From a virus: a stretch of 26,029 nucleotides of DNA. Shown in pieces: positions 1-8,039 of the stretch. The stretch's first letter is position 1; each line of letters starts with the position of its first letter. The DNA lies in the IMG/VR virus record IMGVR_UViG_3300037087_000069, positions 1 through 26,029 of that record. One strand, given 5' to 3'. The translations under genes were made by a program, and so were the position numbers. The notes beneath the pieces were generated by a model. The model did no database searches. It was not told where the DNA came from and saw only the letters and a program-made list of their open reading frames with translations.

Positions 1-140
1 TACATCTCCTTGAAATTATTATTTTTATCCCATATCCATACTTGAGTCGGAGCAAAACCAGCAATATTGTTGACTCCCGCCGCAAGCTCGCGCCCATAGA
101 GTCCTGATCCGTATGTCCCACGCCCGTAAAGTGCTCCCAT
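1..140 (-). CDS. Gly/Tyr-rich tail protein, N-terminal part only
   Basis: This gene starts with ATG at 140 and runs off the low-coordinate end of the window, leaving about 46 residues. The start overlaps the TAA stop of the Dit-like gene by one base (TAATG), which supports the start and translational coupling. The N-terminus contains spaced YG units (LYGRGTYGSGLYGRE), a pattern I associate with phage tail-tip and receptor-binding proteins. The following residues, including AGFAPTQVWIWDKNN, look like an ordinary folded domain. Its place just after Dit, where tail-tip, Tal and baseplate-hub proteins usually lie, agrees with a distal tail role. The exact function cannot be stated because most of the protein is missing. 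Confidence 0.6.
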   Translation of the reverse strand, partial: MGALYGRGTYGSGLYGRELAAGVNNIAGFAPTQVWIWDKNNNFKEM

Positions 141-940
141 TACGCATAAACCTTTTTAAAAGACACAATCACGGTCGAAGCCGCACCAGAATAAAGAAAA
201 TTGTTATTCATGGACTGCAACCTCAGGAATGCTGATCCTGGCATGATGTAGCTTCGAGCGTCGTTGCCATTAAGCGTAATCGTTCCCATGGCGGAATCGA
301 CTATGAGCACCGATCCAGCAACAAACTGCGGGTTATTGTATTCGAAGTACATTCCGCCATCATCGAGATTCGTGATTTTGATCGATGGACAATCCGCCGT
401 TGCGGTAATCGTGATTATTGGAAGAACGATATCATCTGATCCGGTGCAATCTGTAACGAATGAACCATCCGCGGACATGACATTCGAATCGTCCGTGAAA
501 TTCGTATCTTCCCAATATGGAAATTCGCATTCAAACGAAATCTTAATCGTTTTACAGAATCCTCCGCCCGGGTCAGTGTTGTAATATTTCCATTCGGGAG
601 TCTGCTGACCATGTCTTACTTCGATAGTCCTGCTCACCACGTCGTTATGTATCGATAGCAATCCGCCTTTTTTCCGAGCGATATTGATAGCTCGAAGCTG
701 AGCTTCAAAATCTGTCTTATCTTCCGATTGAAGCTGCCCTTCTACGGTAATTTTACGGGCAGGAGCTCCTCCGTCTCCGATATCACGCCCTCCGTTCGCA
801 TAAAGCCTATCTGTCACCGATGAGCGAGAAGCAAGGGCTTCTTCTGAGATAAAAAAAGTGTTATTGAAACTGTATACATTACCGTTGTCATCCGTGAGGA
901 TTAAATAATTATTCGTGCTCTTGTAATCGACTATTTTCAT
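140..940 (-). CDS. Distal tail protein (Dit-like)
   Basis: The 266-residue product is a likely siphovirus distal tail protein, the hexameric hub joining the tail tube to the tip. The N-terminal half carries the usual Dit pattern: a short strand-rich start, then a segment with GGRDIGDGGAPARKITVEG at about residues 50-68, where family members change the local frame and form the belt. The C-terminal half is beta-rich (PIITITATADCPSIKITNL, then TITLNGNDARSYIMPG), like the galectin-type domain of long Dit proteins. ATG at 940 overlaps the tape-measure stop by 4 bases (ATGA). Its place directly after the tape measure is the standard one for Dit. The family call rests on position and overall pattern, because there is no diagnostic catalytic motif. 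Confidence 0.75.
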   Translation of the reverse strand: MKIVDYKSTNNYLILTDDNGNVYSFNNTFFISEEALASRSSVTDRLYANGGRDIGDGGAPARKITVEGQLQSEDKTDFEAQLRAINIARKKGGLLSIHNDVVSRTIEVRHGQQTPEWKYYNTDPGGGFCKTIKISFECEFPYWEDTNFTDDSNVMSADGSFVTDCTGSDDIVLPIITITATADCPSIKITNLDDGGMYFEYNNPQFVAGSVLIVDSAMGTITLNGNDARSYIMPGSAFLRLQSMNNNFLYSGAASTVIVSFKKVYA

Positions 941-3876
941 CTTGCCCTCTTTGCCGCCTGAACCTTTTTCACCATGTCCCGATTGTATCGCTCATAATCG
1001 AGATCGGAATAGATCCCGCCAAACTGATTGTTGATATTGATATCTCCTCCGCCCTGTCCACCGCTACCATTGAGCTTGTCCCACAATTGCGCTTGCTGGT
1101 CAGGTGTTATCATCATTTCACCATGCATGAGCGTTGCACTTCCACCGGTCGGCCCTGTATAAATTCCGCCCGTGTCGAACGTAGGCGCCTTCGGTTCCGA
1201 TGCGGCAACAGCTCCGATCTGTAATCCTGCTGCTACGGCAGCAATACCGGCAGCTATTGGACCCAAAACCCAACCAATAACCGGGATTGCATAGGCCGAA
1301 GAATAGGCGTTTATAATAGCCAGCGCTCCCCCAGCAATCGCGCTCAATAGCTGCATTTGCCATGCCGCATGCTGCCCTTCATAATCGAGCTTCGCTTTTT
1401 TCTTCGCGTAGTCTTCTTCAATTTGTGCTTTTTTGAGAGCCTTCTGCTTGTCTGCAATTACCTCTTTATCGTTGCCCTTCATCGCCGTATCGAGTTCTTT
1501 TTGAGCTGCTTCCACTGCCGTATCGTCTGCTACGCCTGCGGCTTTCTCTTCGGCAATCATCTGAGCATCGAGATCATCCATGCGCTGCTTATATAATGCG
1601 GCAAATAATCCCGACAAACTTGATGCTATATTCGATACCCCGCCCAGGATAACGGATTCGGTTCCCTCAATAGCAGCCTTTATATCATCCGCTGATTTTT
1701 TCGCATTCTCTGCATGGATATTCTCCGCCCTATCATCGCGTAATGCATCATAGTACTCGTTGATAGCATCGATTTCTTTTTGCTTCGCATCCGCCGATGC
1801 TTTAGAGGAGGCAACCTTGGCAATCGCCGCTTTCCTTTCAATATCGATTACACGCTCCTCGGATGCACCGAGCTTTTCAATTTTTTCCTGATAATCGGTA
1901 GCTGCTTGCAATGCCGCCTCATTCGCCGATTTTTGCGCTGCTGTAAGCGGAGCGAGCGCATTAGTTTTCTTTACTATCGCGCCCGTCGATTCTTCGGTTT
2001 TCTTATTCTCTTCATCTGCGAGCATCAAAAGAGTTGAAGCTGTTGAAACCTTATCTCCGAGAGCTTTGTTGATTTTGTTTATGTCAGATAGTTCTATGTC
2101 TCCGCGATTGACCATAACTGCAAGTAGATTTATTTGTTTTTGCTCATCCTGCCCTACAAGTACATTTTTATTTTTTAGTTCTATATTCAGTTTTTTATAA
2201 GATTCGCTTTGCGCTGAAATGGTCGAATCGGCTTTCCCTGTATTTTTAATAAATCTCTGTTGCGTCTCATCATTCTCTGCCAGATATTTATTATTCCTAT
2301 TTATTTCAACATTAGTATCACTAATGAGCTTTTCATATTTATCATAAGCTGCAATCACATCTTTTAATTGTTTGGCCTGATCCAGCTTTAATTTTTCGAG
2401 TTGTATATCAAGATTCTCTCTCTCGGTTGCATTCAGCTTTTTATTACTATCAGTGAGCTCTTCTTTTATTTTTTTCATATCTGCGAGCGTCTTAGCGAGA
2501 GCGGATGAGCTTTCATCGAGTTGCTTCGTAACCTTGGCCTCGGTATCTACCGAATTATAGATCGCAGATCCTATCGCTACGATAGCCCCGAGCCCGGCGA
2601 CAACACCAACAAGAGGAAGAGCCGTGGCCGTAATGAGTCCGGCAAGTACCCCGAACGCTGCGGATAACCCGAGCACTGTTGGAATTCCTATAGCAATAAT
2701 TCCGATGAACTGCTTCACCGGACCAGGCAATGCGGTGAAGCCCTGAATCAATAAAGTAGCGAAATTGACAATGCCTTTTAATGCCGGAGCGAGTTCTTTA
2801 ACGACCTCTATTCCCGCAACCTGGAAAGCATTTTGCATGGTCTTCGTTCGATCTTCGAGGGTATCATCTACGATCGCGGCCTGTCTGGATGCTTCGCTCG
2901 TTCCAGTAATGCTCGCCGTATAATCTTCGAGAGCCTTCTGCCCTTGACCCATGAGCGTTACCATAGCCGGACCAGCTCGATTTCCGAAAATAGTCATTAT
3001 ATCCGTAGTGGACAGCCCGGCCTTCCCGAGTTCTCCAATAATTTCAGCCAGTGTATGCGTTTGCGGATTAACTTTACTGAGATCGATTCCGTATTCAACG
3101 AGCTTCTTTGATAATGCGCTTGTAGTATCCCCGATATCCCCGAGCACGAGACGGAGAGAAGTTCCTACCATCTCGCCTTCCATGCCCGCGGATGATAGCT
3201 TCTTTATTACAGCCGTCACTTCCTCAATTTTGATTCCCATACCTGAAGCCACCGGCCCGACCATTCGCATAGTAGCGGATATATCTTCAAGGGGAAGCTT
3301 TGCGGCAGCAAAAACGTTCGCCAATCTATCGGCTTGGTCAACCCCGAGATTAAACTGCTGCAATGTTGTTTTGAGCATTTTCGAGGTTTCGGTGAGATCG
3401 GTTCCCGAAGCCTTGGCGAGTTCTTGGGAAGTATCGAGAAGTTTTATCGAGGTAGCAGCGTCATATCCAGCCTTCGAGAAGATGAAGAGAGCATCAGCCG
3501 CCTGCTTTGCGGAGAATTCCGAAGATGACCCGGTTTTTAATGCTGCCTCTTCGAGCTTCGCAAAATCGGAAGCGCCCCCCGTCATTACCGCCCGGTTGCG
3601 TTGCATGGATGCTTCGAACTGAGAAAATGATTCTATAGATTTCTTGATTCCTTCTTCGATGAGAGCGAATGCGGCAACCCCTTCGAGAGATAGACCTTGC
3701 ATAGCCTTAGCGCCCTTATCAGCCGATCCCTCGAAGTTATTCTTTATTTTCTCACCGGTCTTCTGAGAAGCTGAAGCCATTTTGTCGAATTCGGCATTAA
3801 CGGATTGTATATCACCCGTGAGCTTATCCATTTTAATTCTTATTTCAGAATATATGCTACCGGCATCAATAGGCAT
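937..3876 (-). CDS. Tail tape measure protein (TP901-type)
   Basis: At 979 residues this is the longest gene here. It encodes the protein that sets tail length and is ejected with the DNA. Residues of about 70-350 match the TP901 core: alpha-helical, with SEFSAKQAADALFIFSKAGYD, SGTDLTETSKMLKTTLQQF, and EMVGTSLRLVLGDIG. Two hydrophobic stretches, near residues 385-445 and 875-925, are rich in Gly/Ala/Ile and could act during membrane passage. Between them lies a long Lys/Glu/Gln-rich coiled-coil region. The C-terminus has GGIYTGPTGGSATLMHGEM, common at the end of such proteins. ATG at 3876 has AAAGGA seven bases upstream and overlaps the HNH gene by 11 bases. At about 0.15 nm per residue, the predicted tail is near 147 nm. 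Confidence 0.95.
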   Translation of the reverse strand: MPIDAGSIYSEIRIKMDKLTGDIQSVNAEFDKMASASQKTGEKIKNNFEGSADKGAKAMQGLSLEGVAAFALIEEGIKKSIESFSQFEASMQRNRAVMTGGASDFAKLEEAALKTGSSSEFSAKQAADALFIFSKAGYDAATSIKLLDTSQELAKASGTDLTETSKMLKTTLQQFNLGVDQADRLANVFAAAKLPLEDISATMRMVGPVASGMGIKIEEVTAVIKKLSSAGMEGEMVGTSLRLVLGDIGDTTSALSKKLVEYGIDLSKVNPQTHTLAEIIGELGKAGLSTTDIMTIFGNRAGPAMVTLMGQGQKALEDYTASITGTSEASRQAAIVDDTLEDRTKTMQNAFQVAGIEVVKELAPALKGIVNFATLLIQGFTALPGPVKQFIGIIAIGIPTVLGLSAAFGVLAGLITATALPLVGVVAGLGAIVAIGSAIYNSVDTEAKVTKQLDESSSALAKTLADMKKIKEELTDSNKKLNATERENLDIQLEKLKLDQAKQLKDVIAAYDKYEKLISDTNVEINRNNKYLAENDETQQRFIKNTGKADSTISAQSESYKKLNIELKNKNVLVGQDEQKQINLLAVMVNRGDIELSDINKINKALGDKVSTASTLLMLADEENKKTEESTGAIVKKTNALAPLTAAQKSANEAALQAATDYQEKIEKLGASEERVIDIERKAAIAKVASSKASADAKQKEIDAINEYYDALRDDRAENIHAENAKKSADDIKAAIEGTESVILGGVSNIASSLSGLFAALYKQRMDDLDAQMIAEEKAAGVADDTAVEAAQKELDTAMKGNDKEVIADKQKALKKAQIEEDYAKKKAKLDYEGQHAAWQMQLLSAIAGGALAIINAYSSAYAIPVIGWVLGPIAAGIAAVAAGLQIGAVAASEPKAPTFDTGGIYTGPTGGSATLMHGEMMITPDQQAQLWDKLNGSGGQGGGDININNQFGGIYSDLDYERYNRDMVKKVQAAKRAR

Positions 3877-4573
3877 ATTTGCATCCTTTTATCAAATTAT
3901 CTATTGCCCATAATGGCTGCAAGTTAGACCAATTAAAACATAAACGTCTTTCTTCTTCTTTCGTTAAATCAAATGAAGCACACGGTCTTATATGGTCGAT
4001 ATGCCATCCCTTAACTGCATAATTACTCCAATCCATTCCAGGTTCAAATAAAGATTCAAGATGCTTTTTCAATTCGTCTATATTGCATCCCAACAATTCA
4101 ATTGTTTTTTCGCGCTTACAGACGCTTTGGCTTTTTAATGCATTTCTTATTTTCGATCTCATATTTCCTATTATTTTAATTTCAGGAACTTTTTCACGTC
4201 TTGTTTTTATATATCGATTTGAATAATCCGATATTTCTTTTTTATGTTCAGACCTCCATTTTTTAATGCATGCTATTACCTTTTCATGATTTCTTTTTCT
4301 TGATTCTCTCGCATATTTATTCACTTTTTCCCTATTTATCTCAGCCCATTCTCTTCTTAGCTGCAAATTATGTTCTCTATTTTCTTTTCTATATTTTTTA
4401 GCATGCTCTCTTGCTTGTTTCCTTATTTCGTCAGCATGATTTTTCCTATATTCGTGTTTTGCTTCAATGCATTTTGCATGATGCTTATAATAATACTTAA
4501 GAGCACTCCTTTTTATTTCATCTCTATGCTCTGCCCTATATTTTTTATAATATTCCGAATTATCAACCGGCAT
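3866..4573 (-). CDS. HNH homing-type endonuclease with basic N-terminal repeats
   Basis: A probable free-standing selfish endonuclease. The C-terminal domain holds an HNH core, WHIDHIRPCASFDL followed by FNWSNLQPLWAIDNLIKG, with the DH pair, the LQPL segment and a distal Asn. The first 130 residues or so are about seven imperfect repeats of 15-20 residues with the pattern YR-x2-(N/E)H-x-(D/E)-(E/K)I plus basic residues, probably a DNA-binding arm. I use ATG at 4573 (235 residues) because AAGGAG lies 10 bases upstream at 4584-4589; the longer frame from 4618 has no such site. The gene overlaps its upstream neighbour by 11 bases. It is very AT-rich: 15 G/C in 60 at 4201-4260, against 35 in 60 at 12001-12060 in the capsid gene. 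This points to recent insertion between the chaperone and tape-measure genes. Confidence 0.85.
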   Translation of the reverse strand: MPVDNSEYYKKYRAEHRDEIKRSALKYYYKHHAKCIEAKHEYRKNHADEIRKQAREHAKKYRKENREHNLQLRREWAEINREKVNKYARESRKRNHEKVIACIKKWRSEHKKEISDYSNRYIKTRREKVPEIKIIGNMRSKIRNALKSQSVCKREKTIELLGCNIDELKKHLESLFEPGMDWSNYAVKGWHIDHIRPCASFDLTKEEERRLCFNWSNLQPLWAIDNLIKGCKYAY

Positions 4574-5240
4574 TCTCTCTGAGCTCCTTTTTCTTATTAT
4601 CGAGCAAATACCAAGCACGCATATTGATATCGTCGATCATGAACTCGGTGAAATTTCCGGACAAATGATCGGCTGGATTATCATGCCCGCGCTCTGCGAG
4701 ATAGGCAGCTTCGATGAGCATGTCATCGCTTATAAGCTGGATATCACTTTCATTTATTCCAAGTGAGTACCCCACAATGAAGGATATGAAATCGGAAGGG
4801 AGAATCAGATCATACCAGATTCTGAGGCTATCGAGCTCCTCTTCGAAGCTCGCTTTTTTCGGGCCCCGTTCGCATTCCTTGATAAGCTTTTCGAGTTCCT
4901 TGATTTGTGTTTCGATCTCGCTTTTTTTCTCTTTCGTGGTGAGCGCGGCAAACATATCATCATAAGTAGGACATACCATCGCTTTTTTGGCAATCTCTTT
5001 ATGCCGTTCGGAAAAAGCGATGATTTCCTTCCGGGAAAACGCCCCCGCCTGTTCACGCGCCTTATCCTCCCACGATCGTATCAAGGATATATTCCCGCAT
5101 GATCGGATCTGCGCTGCCGTGAGTTTGCGAAGTTGTATCGGTATCTGGCGCCCGAATAGGGGCGCCATGATTACCGGATACTTAGCCATTTCTATCTGTT
5201 GAGCGACCGTGAAAAGCCGCTTTTTCAGTTTCTTAAACAT
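4563..5240 (-). CDS. Putative tail assembly chaperone
   Basis: A 225-residue mostly helical protein placed between the tail tube gene and, after the inserted HNH gene, the tape measure. This is where siphoviruses encode the chaperone (gpG-like) that coats the tape measure before tube assembly. Visible features are an N-terminal region with MAPLFGRQIPIQLRKLT, a charged coiled-coil-like segment near residues 105-130 (KSEIETQIKELEKLIKECER), and a helical C-terminus. ATG at 5240 lies inside the last codons of the tail tube gene (8-base overlap, TAATG). The end has an A-rich AAGAAAAAGGAG run. It might resemble a frameshift site, but it also serves as the ribosome site of the next gene. The function is inferred from position. 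Confidence 0.55.
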   Translation of the reverse strand: MFKKLKKRLFTVAQQIEMAKYPVIMAPLFGRQIPIQLRKLTAAQIRSCGNISLIRSWEDKAREQAGAFSRKEIIAFSERHKEIAKKAMVCPTYDDMFAALTTKEKKSEIETQIKELEKLIKECERGPKKASFEEELDSLRIWYDLILPSDFISFIVGYSLGINESDIQLISDDMLIEAAYLAERGHDNPADHLSGNFTEFMIDDINMRAWYLLDNKKKELRENAG

Positions 5241-6192
5241 TATCGATATCGAGCGCGTTGTATGCAGCTATCGTGAGCCGTCTACGAAGGATTGCTCCAC
5301 CCCTGACGCCCTTCGAATTGGTATAGTTGGTTCCTGCGACGTTGTATTCTTTCGGGAGGAACTTCTTTTCTTTCGTTCCTGCTCCGACGTTGCCCGAGCA
5401 GGTCAAATAGATGCACTGTTCCCACTCGATCATCTGGCGTTCTTTGTTCGGTCCTTCGTCGTAGACTGGATTGAATGTCTCGATTTCGAAGTACTTTTTG
5501 ATCGTGTTCGCGTCCGGATCGTGATAGATTCCGTTTGCATCGATCGTGCCGCCTTCAATGAGCCGCATCATGGCAAAATCTTCCTGAGTTTCGACAAGCT
5601 TCCCGGTAAAGCCTTTTTTGTATCCTTCGATGATTACATCGATTTCAGCTCCCGTTGCAGGCGCTGCCGTTATTGTCTCGTCTGCTTTTTCCGTCGGAGT
5701 CTCAGCAAACGAGGTCGAGGTATCGGTCGTTATGATCTGCTGTCCAAGTCCCTGTCCGATCTCTCCAAGTTCCGCGCATTCTCCGTATACCTGGATGTAA
5801 TCGGGATCATCTGTTCCATTGTAGATCATGAGCAGCCGAAGCGTTACCGCTTCTTTCGAAGCTATCATGTCCGTCGGTGAAGCAGTATTGATTGCCGCGA
5901 AAAGCTCATCTACTGTAACTGCTGTATGGTCAACAGCTCCGCTCAGGTTAACAGTAAGCGATTCTACCGGGCCTGAATCGAACTTGATGAATAACGGTAA
6001 CGCTGCAATCGGAGCGACGGAATGCGAAAAATCGAATGGGCCTGTACCGCCAACGATTCTGCCGTTCCCTGTTCCGACGGCATAATCGCCGTCCTTCCCC
6101 ATGTCCACTTTGATTCGAGTCATGTCACCGTTAAGCGCACGAATACGCACGCGGGAAAGACCCATCACAAATTTAGCACTTCCTCTTAACAT
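5233..6192 (-). CDS. Major tail tube protein (putative)
   Basis: The 319-residue product is the best candidate for the tail tube subunit. It starts with MLRGSAKFVMGLSRVRI, followed by a Gly/Asp/Thr-rich, beta-prone sequence without membrane segments. A middle section (AETPTEKADETITAAPATG) looks like a linker. The part with EIDVIIEGYKKGFTGKLVETQEDFAMMRL resembles the beta-sandwich subunit fold of siphovirus tube proteins. ATG at 6192 has an AGGGGG site eight bases upstream. It sits downstream of the tail terminator-like gene and upstream of the chaperone, exactly the expected place. No catalytic residues or diagnostic motif are visible, so the call rests on gene order, length and composition. 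A decorated tube protein with an extra domain is possible because it is longer than the minimal forms. Confidence 0.65.
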   Translation of the reverse strand: MLRGSAKFVMGLSRVRIRALNGDMTRIKVDMGKDGDYAVGTGNGRIVGGTGPFDFSHSVAPIAALPLFIKFDSGPVESLTVNLSGAVDHTAVTVDELFAAINTASPTDMIASKEAVTLRLLMIYNGTDDPDYIQVYGECAELGEIGQGLGQQIITTDTSTSFAETPTEKADETITAAPATGAEIDVIIEGYKKGFTGKLVETQEDFAMMRLIEGGTIDANGIYHDPDANTIKKYFEIETFNPVYDEGPNKERQMIEWEQCIYLTCSGNVGAGTKEKKFLPKEYNVAGTNYTNSKGVRGGAILRRRLTIAAYNALDIDNV

Positions 6193-6204
6193 ACTATGTA
6201 CCCC

Positions 6205-6564
6205 CTAAAATAATACTGACGGCAGAAGGAATACACGTTCCATTGCTATCGTGCCGTCGTCGTTACCGATTATTAAAACCGGGAATTCATCGATTCCCTT
6301 ATCGAGTTGATTATAAGCTCCATTATGCGAAGTCCCTGCCCATTCGGAAAGCAGGGTACTGAGATCATCCCGGACAAAATCGTCAAGGGCCTGCTGTTGA
6401 TCCGGTTTCATATGGACAGTCACGCGGATATTATGCCCATTCCCACTCATGGCTACTTCTTGTTTCACCACGATATACGGAGGAGCCGGAGTATCGATCG
6501 TTCCGAATGGTATGACAGATTTGATTTTCCCTGTCTTCAGTCGTGTAATAATAGCCGCTATCAT
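6205..6564 (-). CDS. Tail terminator / tail completion protein (putative)
   Basis: A 119-residue protein, of a size and layout typical of siphovirus tail terminators, which cap the growing tube and join it to the head. It begins with a helix (MIAAIITRLKTGKIKSVIP), then a strand with APPYIVVKQEV, a His/Arg/Val-rich strand, and a helix with QQALDDFVRDDLSTLL. The beta-alpha-beta pattern with 'PPYIVV' is common in such proteins. ATG at 6564 follows directly after the TAG stop of the upstream gene, with GGGGAG six bases upstream. The next gene is the tail tube gene, which supports the call. No motif proves the function. Confidence 0.6.
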   Translation of the reverse strand: MIAAIITRLKTGKIKSVIPFGTIDTPAPPYIVVKQEVAMSGNGHNIRVTVHMKPDQQQALDDFVRDDLSTLLSEWAGTSHNGAYNQLDKGIDEFPVLIIGNDDGTIAMERVFLLPSVLF

Positions 6565-6942
6565 CTATGACTCCCCGTAAATCTTCTTTACGTCTTCGAA
6601 AAACCGCCCTGCGTAGCGTTGCACGATCGGTCTGATAGATTCATGAGCCCTATTGTTCGCAAGTTCAAGATATGTGCCATATTGCACGCCATGAGCCATA
6701 AACCATCCCAGTATCGCCTCTTCCTCGTTCAAATCCTCCCGGAAGCCCCGGGCGAACATTCGCGCCGCTGCCTGTGCTGTCTGGTTATTCCAGTACGTGC
6801 CTTTACTATTCGGGCTTGCAGGCTGTTGGCTTAGGAAATATTCAATCGCCATTGCAGCATAATGCAGGCAAAGAGCGTACACTGCCGCCGCTTTGCGAGC
6901 GTATATGTCTTTAATATTAGCCTTTACGCCTGTTACGTCCAT
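6565..6942 (-). CDS. HK97 gp10-like neck / head-tail joining protein
   Basis: The product of about 125 residues resembles HK97 gp10-type neck proteins that sit between portal adaptor and tail. The most telling part is VQYGTYLELANNRAHESIRP near the end, matching the common 'Y-x2-(Y/F)-LE-x-(G/A)N-x2-(H/K)' segment, followed by a C-terminal helix. A long helix with AAVYALCLHYAAMAIEYFL is near the N-terminus. I use ATG at 6942 rather than an upstream frame start at 6990, because AGGTGGAG lies about six bases before it and the longer N-terminus (Arg-rich) is only an overlap artefact. With this start the gene overlaps its upstream neighbour by 26 bases. Position between connector genes and the tail terminator fits. 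Confidence 0.65.
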   Translation of the reverse strand: MDVTGVKANIKDIYARKAAAVYALCLHYAAMAIEYFLSQQPASPNSKGTYWNNQTAQAAARMFARGFREDLNEEEAILGWFMAHGVQYGTYLELANNRAHESIRPIVQRYAGRFFEDVKKIYGES

Positions 6943-7129
6943 GCATCTCCACCTCGAGCGCAAGCCGAGCGATCGTTCGAATCGCTTCATCTATCGTCAA
7001 TCGTTCTTTATCGAACGATGGATTAATTATTATAGCATCCTGAGAAAATGAATCTTCCTCGCCCATTTGTATTTTCATCGGTTCCCCGTGAAGAAACGTC
7101 ATAGCAAGCGGTTTTTCGTTGTCGCTCAT
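6917..7129 (-). CDS. Small conserved-position structural-region protein, unknown
   Basis: A 70-residue protein without a family I recognise. ATG at 7129 overlaps the stop of the preceding gene by four bases (ATGA), so it is probably translationally coupled. The sequence is soluble-looking, with an acidic middle (MGEEDSFSQDAIIINPSF) and a helical, basic C-terminus ending MHGRNRRKG. It lies between the head-closure-like gene and the gp10-like neck gene, so a small accessory role in head-tail joining is possible. Nothing in the sequence shows this directly. Confidence 0.6.
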   Translation of the reverse strand: MSDNEKPLAMTFLHGEPMKIQMGEEDSFSQDAIIINPSFDKERLTIDEAIRTIARLALEVEMHGRNRRKG

Positions 7130-7518
7130 GTTACAGGCACCTCTTCAACTATATTTTTCAGTGGGGCACGAAATCCTACGAGCCCCTTATTCTGCCGTAC
7201 CTCATCAATGATCCCAATCTCATATGATTGACCATTCACCGTGAACAAATCACCGCGTTTGATATCGCCTTTCCAGTCGCAGAAAATATATCGATTGAGC
7301 TTTTCCGTGATCCCGCCAGGACCGGCCCCGTCTGCGGCTTGCGATTCATAGGATATCCGAACTTTTTGCGATATCGGTACTGGATGTCCGAACGGATTAG
7401 GTACCATTTTCCCGAATCCGTTGTCTTTCACTGGCTTGCGATATATCACAATCGTTGTCGGATCAGCGTCAATATTGAGGTTCCATCCCATCCGTGATTG
7501 CTCAAGAAGAGCGTTCAT
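7126..7518 (-). CDS. Head closure / head-tail joining protein (putative)
   Basis: A 130-residue protein with the size and position of siphovirus head-closure (stopper) proteins. It contains a beta-rich core: TTIVIYRKPVKDNGFGKMVP, then VRISYESQA, and RGDLFTVNGQSYEIGIIDEV, a strand-turn-strand block often seen in head-tail joining families as 'GD-x-(F/I)-x(3)-G-x2-Y-x-(V/I)'. It starts with ATG at 7518, overlapping the stop of the adaptor-like gene by four bases, and its own stop overlaps the next start. The neighbours are an adaptor-like gene upstream and neck/tail genes downstream. The general class is likely; the exact role is inferred. Confidence 0.6.
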   Translation of the reverse strand: MNALLEQSRMGWNLNIDADPTTIVIYRKPVKDNGFGKMVPNPFGHPVPISQKVRISYESQAADGAGPGGITEKLNRYIFCDWKGDIKRGDLFTVNGQSYEIGIIDEVRQNKGLVGFRAPLKNIVEEVPVT

Positions 7519-8030
7519 AGATTCCCGCCTCCGATATCGTCATGGTGCCGATCAAAATGGCCGCGCTTCACACGACCGTAAAGCCCCGTGCTCTGCTTTA
7601 CATTCTCTGCGCCCTGAAGTTTATAGACCTCGGCAAGATCTTTATAATAATCGTAAAGCTCTTTAAGGCTTGTATACGTCTGGCTTTCCCGCCCGGATGA
7701 AATGCTTGCAAGTCTGATCTGCTGTCCGAGCTTCGACATGATGAGCCGAATTGTACGATATACTGCCGTATCGACCCCGCTTGCAGTTATCAGGGCAGCG
7801 ATTGCGTCATCAGCGACAAGGAGGTCAACCTGTTTATAGTCACCTGGCACAGCCCCGCTTTCCACTTCCGTTGATAGGTACTTTTCATCCGAGATCGTGT
7901 AATAGATGTACTGCTTCTTCGGAGCACTCGGAAGATGAGTCGAATCGGATACCTCTTCAATATGAATAACGCCTGCAGGATCGTTGATCTTTATTCTAAC
8001 ATCTTTGATATCATCGAAACTTACAGGCAT
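7515..8030 (-). CDS. Head-tail adaptor/connector protein (putative)
   Basis: A 171-residue protein placed first in the connector series. It begins with a strand-rich part (MPVSFDDIKDVRIKINDPAG) and ends with helices. The segment AVYRTIRLIMSKLGQQIRLA, then SLKELYDYYKDLAEVYK resembles the helical core of portal-bound adaptor proteins such as HK97 gp6-like families, where residues near 'SL-x2-L' follow a helical repeat. The end (GRVKRGHFDRHHDD) is basic and could meet DNA or portal. ATG at 8030 is nine bases downstream of the methyltransferase stop with AGGGAGG before it. It belongs to the virion assembly series, although it is separated from the capsid gene by an accessory insertion. Confidence 0.55.
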   Translation of the reverse strand: MPVSFDDIKDVRIKINDPAGVIHIEEVSDSTHLPSAPKKQYIYYTISDEKYLSTEVESGAVPGDYKQVDLLVADDAIAALITASGVDTAVYRTIRLIMSKLGQQIRLASISSGRESQTYTSLKELYDYYKDLAEVYKLQGAENVKQSTGLYGRVKRGHFDRHHDDIGGGNL

Positions 8031-8039
8031 ATTTCCTCC

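Noticed and set aside
2951-3622. 223-residue plus-strand open frame opposite the tape-measure gene
   Set aside because: It is the antisense shadow of a clearly coding helical gene. There is no ribosome site and its composition (Ser/Ala/Pro with no domain) follows the complementary codons.
4563-4600. Possible -1 frameshift site (AAGAAAAAGGAG) at the end of the tail chaperone gene
   Set aside because: The heptamer G-AAA-AAG is a poor match for -1 slippage, a shifted frame would stop after about 25 codons, and the run is explained as the ribosome site of the HNH gene.
5209-5880. 223-residue plus-strand open frame opposite the tail tube gene
   Set aside because: Antisense to a gene in a continuous minus-strand series, no ribosome site, Phe/Arg/Ser-rich shadow composition.
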